A DNA stretch of 13,336 bases from Paracoccaceae bacterium. GTDB lineage: Bacteria > Pseudomonadota > Alphaproteobacteria > Rhodobacterales > Rhodobacteraceae. Both the position numbers and the translations under genes were made by a program. Positions 7,487-13,137 of the stretch are shown here, piece by piece. The stretch lies in assembly GCA_027030435.1 (NCBI GenBank), contig JALVEX010000138.1, forward strand, positions 1 through 13,336, in the 5' to 3' direction. The notes beneath the pieces were generated by a model, which did no database searches, was not told the origin of the DNA, and was given only the letters and a program-made list of their open reading frames with translations. Position 1 is the stretch's first letter, and each line of letters begins with the position of its first letter.

Positions 7487-7666
7487 GCTCTCCCCCGCTG
7501 ATGCTGCCTGACAACATTAGCGCCAGGCCATCACCCATTTCCATGATTTTCCGCCGCCTTCAAAGCGCCGCTTGCAGACAGGGCCAACCGGTATTACCCC
7601 TGAGCGCAATCCGGCCAGCCCGGAAACCCGTGCAACCCGCCCAAAACGAAGGATTATGGTGATCCC

Positions 7667-8251
7667 ATGCCCAACCTGCCCCGCAACGAAGCCGTGCTCG
7701 ATTTTCTGAAAACCCGCCGTTCGGTGCCATGGAACATGCTGAAACCGCCGGCGCCGGAAGGCGAGGCGCTTGAAGAACTGCTGGAGATCGCCTCGCGCGT
7801 GCCCGATCACGGCATGCTTGTGCCCTGGCGCTTTCTGGTGATTGCCCCGAAGGCGGGGGAACGGCTTTCCGCACTTGCCCTCAAGCGCGGATCGGCACTC
7901 GGGATCGAAGAGGAAAAATGCCGCAAGGTCGCGCGGATGTTTGCCCATGCGCCCCTGATCGTGGCGGTGATCTTCACGCCGAAGGAAAGCGAAAAGGCCC
8001 CGAAATGGGAGCAACGCCTCACCAACGGCGCCGTCTGCCTCACGCTTCTCAATGCCGCACATGCCGCCGGCTGGGGCGCGAACTGGCTCACCGGCTGGGT
8101 GGCGCAGGATCGCGCATTCCTCGAAGAGGGGCTCGGGCTCGCACCCGGCGAGGAGCTTTCGGGCTTCATCCATATCGGCACGCCTGCGGAGCGCCCGGCC
8201 GAGCGCGCACGCCCCGATTTAGCCGGCCTCGTCAGCCGTCTTGACGAATGA
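7667..8251 (+). CDS. YdjA-like nitroreductase family flavoprotein
   Basis: A 194-residue cytoplasmic oxidoreductase of the FMN-dependent nitroreductase family, YdjA-like subgroup, which reduces nitro compounds or quinones with NAD(P)H as a homodimer. FMN-binding features are the N-terminal TRRSVPWNML (phosphate contacts by Arg17, Arg18 and Ser19) and IASRVPDHGMLVPWRFLVI. Near the C-terminus, AAGWGANWLTGW and FIHIGTP are typical. Length is normal. The start ATG at 7667 has AAGGA about 13 bases upstream, somewhat far, but no better in-frame start is near. Its stop overlaps the start of the EI24 membrane gene in an ATGA, so the two are translationally coupled. The physiological substrate is unknown. 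Confidence 0.92.
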   Translation: MPNLPRNEAVLDFLKTRRSVPWNMLKPPAPEGEALEELLEIASRVPDHGMLVPWRFLVIAPKAGERLSALALKRGSALGIEEEKCRKVARMFAHAPLIVAVIFTPKESEKAPKWEQRLTNGAVCLTLLNAAHAAGWGANWLTGWVAQDRAFLEEGLGLAPGEELSGFIHIGTPAERPAERARPDLAGLVSRLDE

Positions 8252-9006
8252 ACGAACACCCCGCCCAACCGCGCCTTCGGATCGTAATCGAAGCCTTCCG
8301 CCTTGCGCTCGGGCAGCTGACCGATCCGCGCATGCTCGCCATCGTGCTGCGCGCGGTGGGGCTCACGATCATCCTGACCGCGCCCCTCTGGCTGGTGTTG
8401 CTCACCATCTCGGCCCTGCTCGAATTTCTGCTGCCCGCGCATCTCACCCTGCCCTTCGTCGGCGAGGTCGGCTTTCTCGGGCTGTTCACCACGGGCCTTT
8501 TCTCGAAAGCCGCCTGGGCCTTCTGGACCTACGCCATCGCCCCCCTGAGCCTGGCTCTCGTGGGCTTCTTCCTCGATCGGATCGTCGATCTCGTGGAGGC
8601 GCGCCACTACCCCGGCCTGCCCGCGCCGCGGCGCATGAGCCTCGGCGAAACCATCGCCTACAGCCTGCGCTTTCTCGGCTTCACCATCGCGATCAGCCTC
8701 GCTTCGATCGCCGCCGGCTGGCTATTCGCCCCGCTGGCCCCCGTGATCTACGTGCTGGCAAACGGCAGCCTGATCGCGCGTGAATACATGGAAACGGTCG
8801 CCCTGCGCCGCATGCCGGCGCGCGCGGCACAGCGCTTCATCTCACGCCACAGAGCCCCCCTGCTGGCGGCCGGGGCGATCCTCGCCCTGCTCATGAACCT
8901 GCCCTTCCTCAATCTCCTGGTGCCGGTGCTCGGGGTGGCTGTATTCACCCATCTGTTTCACCGGATGGAGAATCAAGGGATTGCGGCGGCGGCCCCATCC
9001 GGTTGA
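8248..9006 (+). CDS. EI24 / CysZ-like integral membrane protein
   Basis: A 252-residue inner-membrane protein of the EI24 family, which includes the sulfate permease CysZ. Hydrophobic stretches are seen near residues 36-59, 91-109, 140-170 and 203-234. The signature YVLANGSLIAREYMETVALRRM at 168-189 matches the conserved block of EI24/CysZ proteins. Alphaproteobacterial members are mostly uncharacterised, and no sulfur-assimilation gene lies nearby, so a sulfate transport role is not claimed. It starts in the ATGA overlap with the nitroreductase. Its last 62 bases overlap the 3' end of the DUF1467 gene on the other strand; both C-termini look like low-constraint tails. Confidence 0.86.
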   Translation: MNEHPAQPRLRIVIEAFRLALGQLTDPRMLAIVLRAVGLTIILTAPLWLVLLTISALLEFLLPAHLTLPFVGEVGFLGLFTTGLFSKAAWAFWTYAIAPLSLALVGFFLDRIVDLVEARHYPGLPAPRRMSLGETIAYSLRFLGFTIAISLASIAAGWLFAPLAPVIYVLANGSLIAREYMETVALRRMPARAAQRFISRHRAPLLAAGAILALLMNLPFLNLLVPVLGVAVFTHLFHRMENQGIAAAAPSG

Positions 9007-9256
9007 ACCAGTCCAGATCGCGGACCGTGATCCACCCGCTCAGGATGACGCTGGCGATGATGCACCAGAGAATGACGGTGATGATCGTCGTATCGCGGGC
9101 CGCGCGGCCGGGGCGGAAATCGGCGGGCGCGCTCGCATGGGTTCCTTCGACGATATCGCCATCCTCCGCCTGCGAATGCGAACGCAGCTGAAGGATGATG
9201 AAGAGCACCATGAACCATATGACGGCAAACAGGATGAGAGCCCCGGTGATCGACAT
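8945..9256 (-). CDS. DUF1467 family membrane protein
   Basis: A 103-residue protein of DUF1467, found mainly in alphaproteobacteria. It has two membrane segments (about residues 5-23 and 56-75) joined by a loop with EGTHASAPADFRPGRAARDT, where Ala-Ser-Ala-Pro is characteristic. WITVRDLDWF follows the second segment. The ATG at 9256 is preceded by GGAGG with a seven-base gap, inside the end of the epimerase gene; the epimerase stop is only two bases upstream, so they form an operon. The same frame continues far upstream without a stop, but that part is a shadow of the epimerase. Function unknown; pairing with methylmalonyl-CoA epimerase recurs in Rhodobacterales as I recall it. Confidence 0.88.
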   Translation of the reverse strand: MSITGALILFAVIWFMVLFIILQLRSHSQAEDGDIVEGTHASAPADFRPGRAARDTTIITVILWCIIASVILSGWITVRDLDWFNRMGPPPQSLDSPSGETDG

Positions 9257-9258
9257 CC

Positions 9259-9663
9259 TCAGGCCTCCTCGAGCTCGATCAGGGTGCCGTTGAAATCCCT
9301 GGGATGCAGAAAGAGCACCGGCTTGCCATGCGCGCCGATCTTCGGCTCGCCCCCGCCCAGCACCTGCGCGCCGGTGGCAAGAAGGTGATCGCGGGCGACC
9401 CTGATATCCTCCACCTCGTAGCAGACGTGATGGATGCCGCCTGAAGGGTTCTTTTCGAGAAAGCCGCGGATGGGGCTCGCATCCCCGAGAGGTTCGAGAA
9501 GCTCGATCTTGGTATTTGGCAGGGTGATGAACACCACCCGCACCCCGTGATCCGGCTCGTCCTGTGGCGGCCCGACCTCGGCGCCCAGCATCTCGCGATA
9601 GCGGCGTGCGGCTTCCTCCAGATCCGGCACGGCAATCGCGACGTGATTGAGACGGCCTATCAT
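9259..9663 (-). CDS. mce: Methylmalonyl-CoA epimerase
   Basis: A 134-residue cytoplasmic enzyme of the glyoxalase/VOC fold that interconverts (S)- and (R)-methylmalonyl-CoA, feeding propionyl-CoA carbon to the B12-dependent mutase and succinyl-CoA. The two VOC repeats are visible: LNHVAIAVPDLEEAARRY with metal ligand His7, and GGIHHVCYEVEDI with the His pair at 78-79. KIELLEPLG and the terminal FNGTLIELEE supply the acidic metal-site residues (Glu54 and Glu130). FLHPRDFNGTLIEL is the usual ending. Full length. The ATG at 9663 has GAGGAGG about ten bases upstream. DUF1467 follows directly. Confidence 0.95.
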   Translation of the reverse strand: MIGRLNHVAIAVPDLEEAARRYREMLGAEVGPPQDEPDHGVRVVFITLPNTKIELLEPLGDASPIRGFLEKNPSGGIHHVCYEVEDIRVARDHLLATGAQVLGGGEPKIGAHGKPVLFLHPRDFNGTLIELEEA

Positions 9664-9746
9664 CCCGGGTTTTCCTCCTCATGCTGACGTTCCACGGGTT
9701 ATCGCGCGATGAAAGCCCGCAGGCAAGAGGTTGGCCCTGTGGCGAA

Positions 9747-9761
9747 TTAACCGGGTGTTAT
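9747..9761. promoter_or_regulatory. CtrA-box-like TTAA-N7-TTAT upstream of the response regulator
   Basis: TTAACCGGGTGTTAT matches seven of eight fixed positions of the alphaproteobacterial CtrA site TTAA-N7-TTAA. A further TTAACC half-site lies at 9772-9777, and a 10-bp palindrome ATTCGCGAAT at 9780-9789. It is 76-90 bases before the response regulator ATG, between divergent genes. Binding is inferred from the motif alone. Confidence 0.4.
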
Positions 9762-9823
9762 CCGCGCACGCTTAACCTGATTCGCGAATTGCCTGCAGGA
9801 GGAATGCCAGCCGCAAGGAGATG

Positions 9824-9829
9824 AAGGAG
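9824..9829 (+). promoter_or_regulatory. Shine-Dalgarno of the response regulator (last of three SD-like motifs)
   Basis: AAGGAG lies seven bases before the ATG at 9837. Two more SD-like motifs sit upstream: AGGAGG at 9797-9802 and AAGGAG at 9815-9820. Each is followed by an out-of-frame ATG at unfavourably short distance. The third fixes the gene start. Confidence 0.6.
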
Positions 9830-9836
9830 TGCCGCC

Positions 9837-10559
9837 ATGGATGATCTGCACGCGCTGATATCACCGCCCGCCCCCACCCCGGGGCGCCCCCTGCTGGGAT
9901 GCAGCATCCTTGTTGTGGAAGACAGCCGGTTTGCCTGCGAGGCGATCCGCCTCATGTGCCTGCGCTCGGGGGCGCGCCTTCGCCGGGCCGATTGCCTCGC
10001 CTCCGCGCGGCGCCATCTGCTCGCCTACCGGCCCACGATCCTGATCGCCGATCTCGGCCTGCCCGATGGGTCGGGCGCAGATCTTCTCGCCGATCTCGAT
10101 CAGGCCGAGCCGCGCATCCCCGCCCTTCTGGCAATGAGCGGCGATCCGGGGCGGCGGCGCGAAGCGATGAATGCGGGGGCGGATGATTTCATCGAAAAGC
10201 CGGTCGAAAGCCTGTTTTCCTTCCAGAAGCTGCTGGTTTCCCACCTGCCGAGCGATATGCGCCCGCCCCGATTGTGCAGCCCCGCCCGGGGCGATCAGAT
10301 CGAACCCGATCCAATCGCCTATCACGATGACATTGCCCACGCCTGCGAAATGCTTGGCACCGGCACGGATGAACGGATGCTCGATTACATCCTGCAATTC
10401 ACGACCGGCGTGGCCCTGAGCGCGCATGACACACCCCTTGCGGCAGCGGCGCGCGAACTCGCCCGGCTGCGCACCGCCGGCCGCCCCCTTGGATCCCGCC
10501 TCGCCAGTTTCGCCGGGATCCTGCAGGAAAGGCTGTCTGCCAGGCAGAGCATGATCTGA
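9837..10559 (+). CDS. Response regulator, single REC domain with undefined C-terminal region
   Basis: A 240-residue cytoplasmic signalling protein. The receiver domain (about residues 20-138) has the acidic pair Glu28-Asp29 in ILVVEDS, phospho-acceptor Asp72 in ADLGLPDGSG, Ser101 in AMSGD and Lys121 in FIEKPV, so all phosphorylation-site residues are in place. Residues 139-240 (YHDDIAHACEMLGTGTDERM..., ARELARLRTAGRPLGSRLASFAGIL) look helical. They show no helix-turn-helix, GGDEF, kinase or Hpt (HxxKG) motif, so no output is assigned; protein-protein action is possible. No sensor kinase is adjacent, which makes it an orphan. The start is set by a well-placed AAGGAG. A CtrA-box-like site lies upstream, which would fit cell-cycle or motility-type control, but that is inference. 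Confidence 0.88.
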   Translation: MDDLHALISPPAPTPGRPLLGCSILVVEDSRFACEAIRLMCLRSGARLRRADCLASARRHLLAYRPTILIADLGLPDGSGADLLADLDQAEPRIPALLAMSGDPGRRREAMNAGADDFIEKPVESLFSFQKLLVSHLPSDMRPPRLCSPARGDQIEPDPIAYHDDIAHACEMLGTGTDERMLDYILQFTTGVALSAHDTPLAAAARELARLRTAGRPLGSRLASFAGILQERLSARQSMI

Positions 10560-10600
10560 GATATGCCACCCTGAATCAGCATCGCCCACGGGCGCGAGAG

Positions 10601-10621
10601 CGGCTCAGCGTGCATGAGCCG
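10601..10621 (+). terminator. Hairpin downstream of the response regulator (possible terminator)
   Basis: CGGCTCA, a seven-base loop, then TGAGCCG form a perfect 7-bp stem 42 bases after the stop. A second stem, CCGCCG/CGGCGG (10638-10658), follows and is trailed by pyrimidine-rich CATCAATCTCTTTCC. There is no proper U-tract, so termination is uncertain. Confidence 0.35.
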
Positions 10622-10738
10622 GGTGCACTTTCCCCTTCCGCCGGCGCACAGACGGCGGCATCAATCTCTTTCCATTCTTCATCCATATTTGCGCCCCATT
10701 TCCCGGCCATCACTCACCCTGACGATCAAGGCATGAGC

Positions 10739-10792
10739 CTCCCCGGATCCGTGAACGCGCACACGGCAACGCGGCGAAACGTGACCGGGGAG
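10739..10792 (+). promoter_or_regulatory. Folded leader of the small membrane peptide gene
   Basis: CTCCCCGG (10739-10746) pairs perfectly with CCGGGGAG (10785-10792) and encloses a smaller CCGTG/CACGG stem (10749-10753 and 10762-10766). The structure ends about 25 bases before the small gene's ATG. The stretch 10560-10816 otherwise holds no convincing gene. Confidence 0.35.
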
Positions 10793-10816
10793 AGACCGAC
10801 AAGAAGGGAATGAGGA

Positions 10817-10942
10817 ATGGTAAAGAAGTTGCTGGTATTGACAGATGATCGGGAAAGCAGCCCGATTGCCGACTGGCTGATCTTCAGCTTCGGCGCACTC
10901 TCGCTCGCGACGGCCATCACGGCTGCTTTCGTGATGGCCTGA
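10817..10942 (+). CDS. Small single-pass membrane peptide (41 aa), unknown function
   Basis: A 41-residue frame, MVKKLLVLTDDRESSPIADW followed by a hydrophobic segment of about 20 residues (21-40) and a stop at 10940-10942. A charged, acidic N-terminal part and one membrane segment are clear. GGGA lies about seven bases before the ATG, and a second purine tract, GAGGA, touches it. The gene is isolated between the response regulator and the terminator facing aspS, so it has its own space, which argues against a chance frame. The layout Glu-Ser-(small residues)-Asp-Trp followed by a hydrophobic stretch loosely recalls the cleavage region of Flp-type pilins (ESG...EY or ESG...DW), but spacing is one residue short and the cleavage Gly is absent, so I do not assign it. 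Confidence 0.5.
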   Translation: MVKKLLVLTDDRESSPIADWLIFSFGALSLATAITAAFVMA

Positions 10943-10996
10943 GTTACGCCCGGCGGTTGCCGGCACTTCCCCCCCACCCGAGGCAACCGTCACCCA

Positions 10997-11035
10997 AATT
11001 GCCCCGCCTTTCGCACAATGAAGGGCGGGGCAATT
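10997..11035. terminator. Bidirectional intrinsic terminator between convergent genes
   Basis: AATTGCCCCGCCTTTC (10997-11012) pairs over 16 positions, one a G-T wobble, with GAAGGGCGGGGCAATT (11020-11035) around a seven-base loop. The AATT ends put T residues on the 3' side in both directions, and CCTTTC follows on the plus strand. It lies 54 bases after the small peptide gene and 56 bases after the aspS stop on the other strand, so it can serve both. A weaker stem, CGGTTGCC/GGCAACCG (10954-10961 and 10982-10989), precedes it. Confidence 0.8.
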
Positions 11036-11091
11036 CCTTTCTGCCTGTGCCGTGATCGAAATGGCGCCCGATCAATGCCGGGCGTCCCGGA

Positions 11092-12867
11092 TCAATCCTC
11101 CTCGACCACCCGCAAATGCAGCTCGCGCAGCTGCTCGTTCGTGGGTTCGGAAGGTGCGCCCATCAGCAGATCCTCGGCACGCTGATTCATCGGGAACATG
11201 ATCACCTCGCGGATATTGGCCTCATCGGCAAGCAGCATCACGATGCGATCGATCCCGGCCGCACAGCCTCCGTGCGGCGGAGCGCCGTAACGGAAGGCAT
11301 TCACCAGCCCGCCAAACCGCTTCTCGACCTCCTCGCGCCCATAGCCCGCGATCTCGAACGCCCTGAACATGATCTCGGGGCGGTGATTGCGGATCGCGCC
11401 GGAAAGGATCTCGTAGCCGTTGCAGGTCAGATCGTATTGATAGCCGAGCACCTCGAGCGGATCGCCCTCGAGCGCCTTCATGCCGCCCTGGGGCATGGAG
11501 AAGGGATTGTGCTCGAAATCGATCGCGCCGGTTTCCTCGTCGCGCTCGAAGATCGGGAAATCCACGATCCAGGCGAAGGCGAAGCGATCCTTTTCCGTCA
11601 GCCCAAGCTCCTCGCCGATCATGTCGCGCGCCTTGCCGGCGACGCGCTCGAAGCTTTTCGGCCGGCCGCCAAGGAAGAAGGCCGCGTCACCCTTGCCGAG
11701 CCCGAGCTGAAGCCGGATCGCCTCGGTGCGCTCCGGGCCGATGTTCTTGGCCAGCGGACCGGCGCCCTCGAGGCCGTTTTCGCCCTCGCGCCAGAAGATG
11801 TAGCCCATGCCCGGCAGGCCCTCCTTCTGGGCGAATGCGTTCATGCGATCGCAGAACTTGCGCGAGCCCCCCCCCGGCGCGGGTATGGCGCGGATCTCGG
11901 TGCCCTCCTGCTCGAGGATCTTCGCGAATATCGCGAAGCCTGAATCGCGGAAGTGATCGCTCACCACCTGCATCTTTATCGGGTTTCTGAGATCGGGCTT
12001 GTCGGTGCCATACCACAGCGCCGCATCGCGATAGGAGATCTGCGGCCAGACCTGATCCACCTTCCGCCCGCCGCCGAATTCCTCGAATATCCCCTGGATC
12101 ACCGGCTGGACCGTATCGAACACATCCTGCTGGGTGACGAAGCTCATCTCCATGTCGAGCTGGTAGAAATCGGTGGGCGAGCGATCGGCGCGGGGATCCT
12201 CGTCGCGAAAGCAGGGCGCGATCTGGAAATACTTGTCATATCCCGAAACCATGATCAGCTGCTTGAACTGCTGGGGCGCCTGGGGCAGCGCGTAGAACTT
12301 GCCGGGATGCAGGCGCGAGGGCACGAGGAAATCGCGCGCGCCCTCGGGGCTGGAGGCGGTGATGATCGGCGTCTGATATTCGCGAAAGCCCTTTTCCCAC
12401 ATCCGCCGACGCATGCTGGCCACCACGTCGGAGCGCAGCTTCATGTTTTCCTGAAGCTTCTCGCGGCGCAGATCGAGGTAGCGGTAGCGCAGGCGGGTTT
12501 CCTCCGGGTATTCCTGATCGCCGAACACCTGGAGCGGCAGTTCCTCGGCTGCGCCCAGCACTTCCATGTCGCGGATATAGACCTCGATCTCGCCGGTGGG
12601 CAGCTTCGGGTTTACAAGGCTTTCGTCACGCGCCTTCACCTCGCCATCGATGCGGATGCACCACTCGGCCCGCACCTTCTCGACCTCGTCGAAAACCGGG
12701 CTGTCGCTGTCGCAGAGCACCTGGGTGATGCCATAGTGATCGCGCAGATCGATGAACAGCACACCGCCATGATCGCGCACCCGGTGCACCCATCCCGCAA
12801 GGCGAACGCTTTCGCCCACGTTATCCTTCGTAAGTTCGGCGCAGGTATGGCTTCGGTAGGGGTGCAT
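11092..12867 (-). CDS. aspS: Aspartyl-tRNA synthetase, bacterial type, probably non-discriminating
   Basis: A 591-residue cytoplasmic class II synthetase that charges tRNA with aspartate. The N-terminal OB anticodon-binding domain (1-110) includes GWVHRVRDHGGVLFIDLRD. The catalytic core has QAPQQFKQL (196-204), motif 2 beginning FRDED at 220, and motif 3 PHGGCAAGIDRIVML at 531-545. The bacterial GAD insertion lies around 290-420. Length is normal. His33 in RDHGG matches the residue (His31 of the Pseudomonas aeruginosa enzyme) linked to non-discriminating AspRS, so it may also make Asp-tRNA(Asn) for GatCAB; this is inferred. The ATG at 12867 has AAGGAAC upstream. A run of nine G residues encodes Pro-Gly-Gly-Gly (330-334 region). 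It is a lone gene with its own promoter region and terminator. Confidence 0.97.
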   Translation of the reverse strand: MHPYRSHTCAELTKDNVGESVRLAGWVHRVRDHGGVLFIDLRDHYGITQVLCDSDSPVFDEVEKVRAEWCIRIDGEVKARDESLVNPKLPTGEIEVYIRDMEVLGAAEELPLQVFGDQEYPEETRLRYRYLDLRREKLQENMKLRSDVVASMRRRMWEKGFREYQTPIITASSPEGARDFLVPSRLHPGKFYALPQAPQQFKQLIMVSGYDKYFQIAPCFRDEDPRADRSPTDFYQLDMEMSFVTQQDVFDTVQPVIQGIFEEFGGGRKVDQVWPQISYRDAALWYGTDKPDLRNPIKMQVVSDHFRDSGFAIFAKILEQEGTEIRAIPAPGGGSRKFCDRMNAFAQKEGLPGMGYIFWREGENGLEGAGPLAKNIGPERTEAIRLQLGLGKGDAAFFLGGRPKSFERVAGKARDMIGEELGLTEKDRFAFAWIVDFPIFERDEETGAIDFEHNPFSMPQGGMKALEGDPLEVLGYQYDLTCNGYEILSGAIRNHRPEIMFRAFEIAGYGREEVEKRFGGLVNAFRYGAPPHGGCAAGIDRIVMLLADEANIREVIMFPMNQRAEDLLMGAPSEPTNEQLRELHLRVVEED

Positions 12868-12884
12868 GATCGTTCCTTCGGGAT

Positions 12885-12923
12885 CTGTATCGGCGGCGGT
12901 TCGCAGCTATCGCGCCGATACAG
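12885..12923. repeat. 11-bp perfect inverted repeat in the aspS 5' region
   Basis: CTGTATCGGCG (12885-12895) and CGCCGATACAG (12913-12923) are exact reverse complements separated by 17 bases. The inner edge is 17 bases from the aspS ATG. The distal arm overlaps the proposed -10 hexamer. It could be an operator or, if transcription starts further upstream, a leader hairpin close to the ribosome-binding site. Confidence 0.6.
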
Positions 12924-12945
12924 CGCGCGCGCGCGGCAAAGTCAA
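12917..12945 (-). promoter_or_regulatory. Putative sigma-70 promoter of aspS with a (GC)6 spacer
   Basis: On the minus strand TTGACT (12945-12940) and TGTATC (12922-12917) are separated by exactly 17 bases. The -35 matches TTGACA at five of six positions; the -10 is weak (three of six). Spacer bases 12923-12934 are a perfect GC dinucleotide repeat. The -10 lies 50 bases before the aspS ATG. Confidence 0.42.
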
Positions 12946-13014
12946 GAGCAGGGTTCGGCCAACGGCGGCCCACCGTGGCGGAAATACTGGACAAATGCAC
13001 GATTCTTCACCAAG

Positions 13015-13029
13015 TTAACAGTGTGTTAT
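13015..13029. promoter_or_regulatory. CtrA-box-like TTAA-N7-TTAT upstream of the CFA-synthase-like gene
   Basis: TTAACAGTGTGTTAT has the same TTAA-N7-TTAT form as the site at 9747-9761, and shares its GTGTTAT right half. It lies about 110 bases before the ATG at 13138, in the 270-base divergent region shared with aspS. A CGCGGC/GCCGCG hairpin (13037-13054) follows directly. Confidence 0.4.
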
Positions 13030-13108
13030 TGGTCATCGCGGCGTTCATGCCGCGCCATCGGGTAAAACCCGCAAGGATAACGGAGGAAGTTCGGGCAGTG
13101 CATTCAGG

Positions 13109-13125
13109 CGGGCCGGTGGGGCCCG
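13109..13125 (+). promoter_or_regulatory. Hairpin abutting the ribosome-binding site of the last gene
   Basis: CGGGCC (13109-13114) pairs with GGCCCG (13120-13125) around GGTGG. Its last base is the first base of the purine-rich Shine-Dalgarno tract GGAGGGAGG (13125-13133), which precedes the ATG at 13138 by four bases. It could tune translation; no direct evidence. Confidence 0.35.
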
Positions 13126-13137
13126 GAGGGAGGCAGC

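Noticed and set aside
9804..9844. Two very short ATG frames before the response regulator (six and seven codons)
   Set aside because: Their SD-like motifs are only zero to one base from the ATGs, so leader-peptide translation is unlikely; the third SD serves the real gene.
10610..10813. 67-codon frame between the response regulator and the small peptide gene
   Set aside because: Composition is not protein-like, the start lies inside a hairpin and there is no ribosome-binding site.
10817..10942. Flp-type pilin identity for the 41-residue peptide
   Set aside because: The cleavage-site Gly is absent and the Glu-to-Asp spacing is one residue short; only a loose resemblance remains.
11953..13065. 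370-codon plus-strand open frame across the aspS 5' half and upstream region
   Set aside because: Antisense shadow of aspS; no motif and no ribosome-binding site supporting it.
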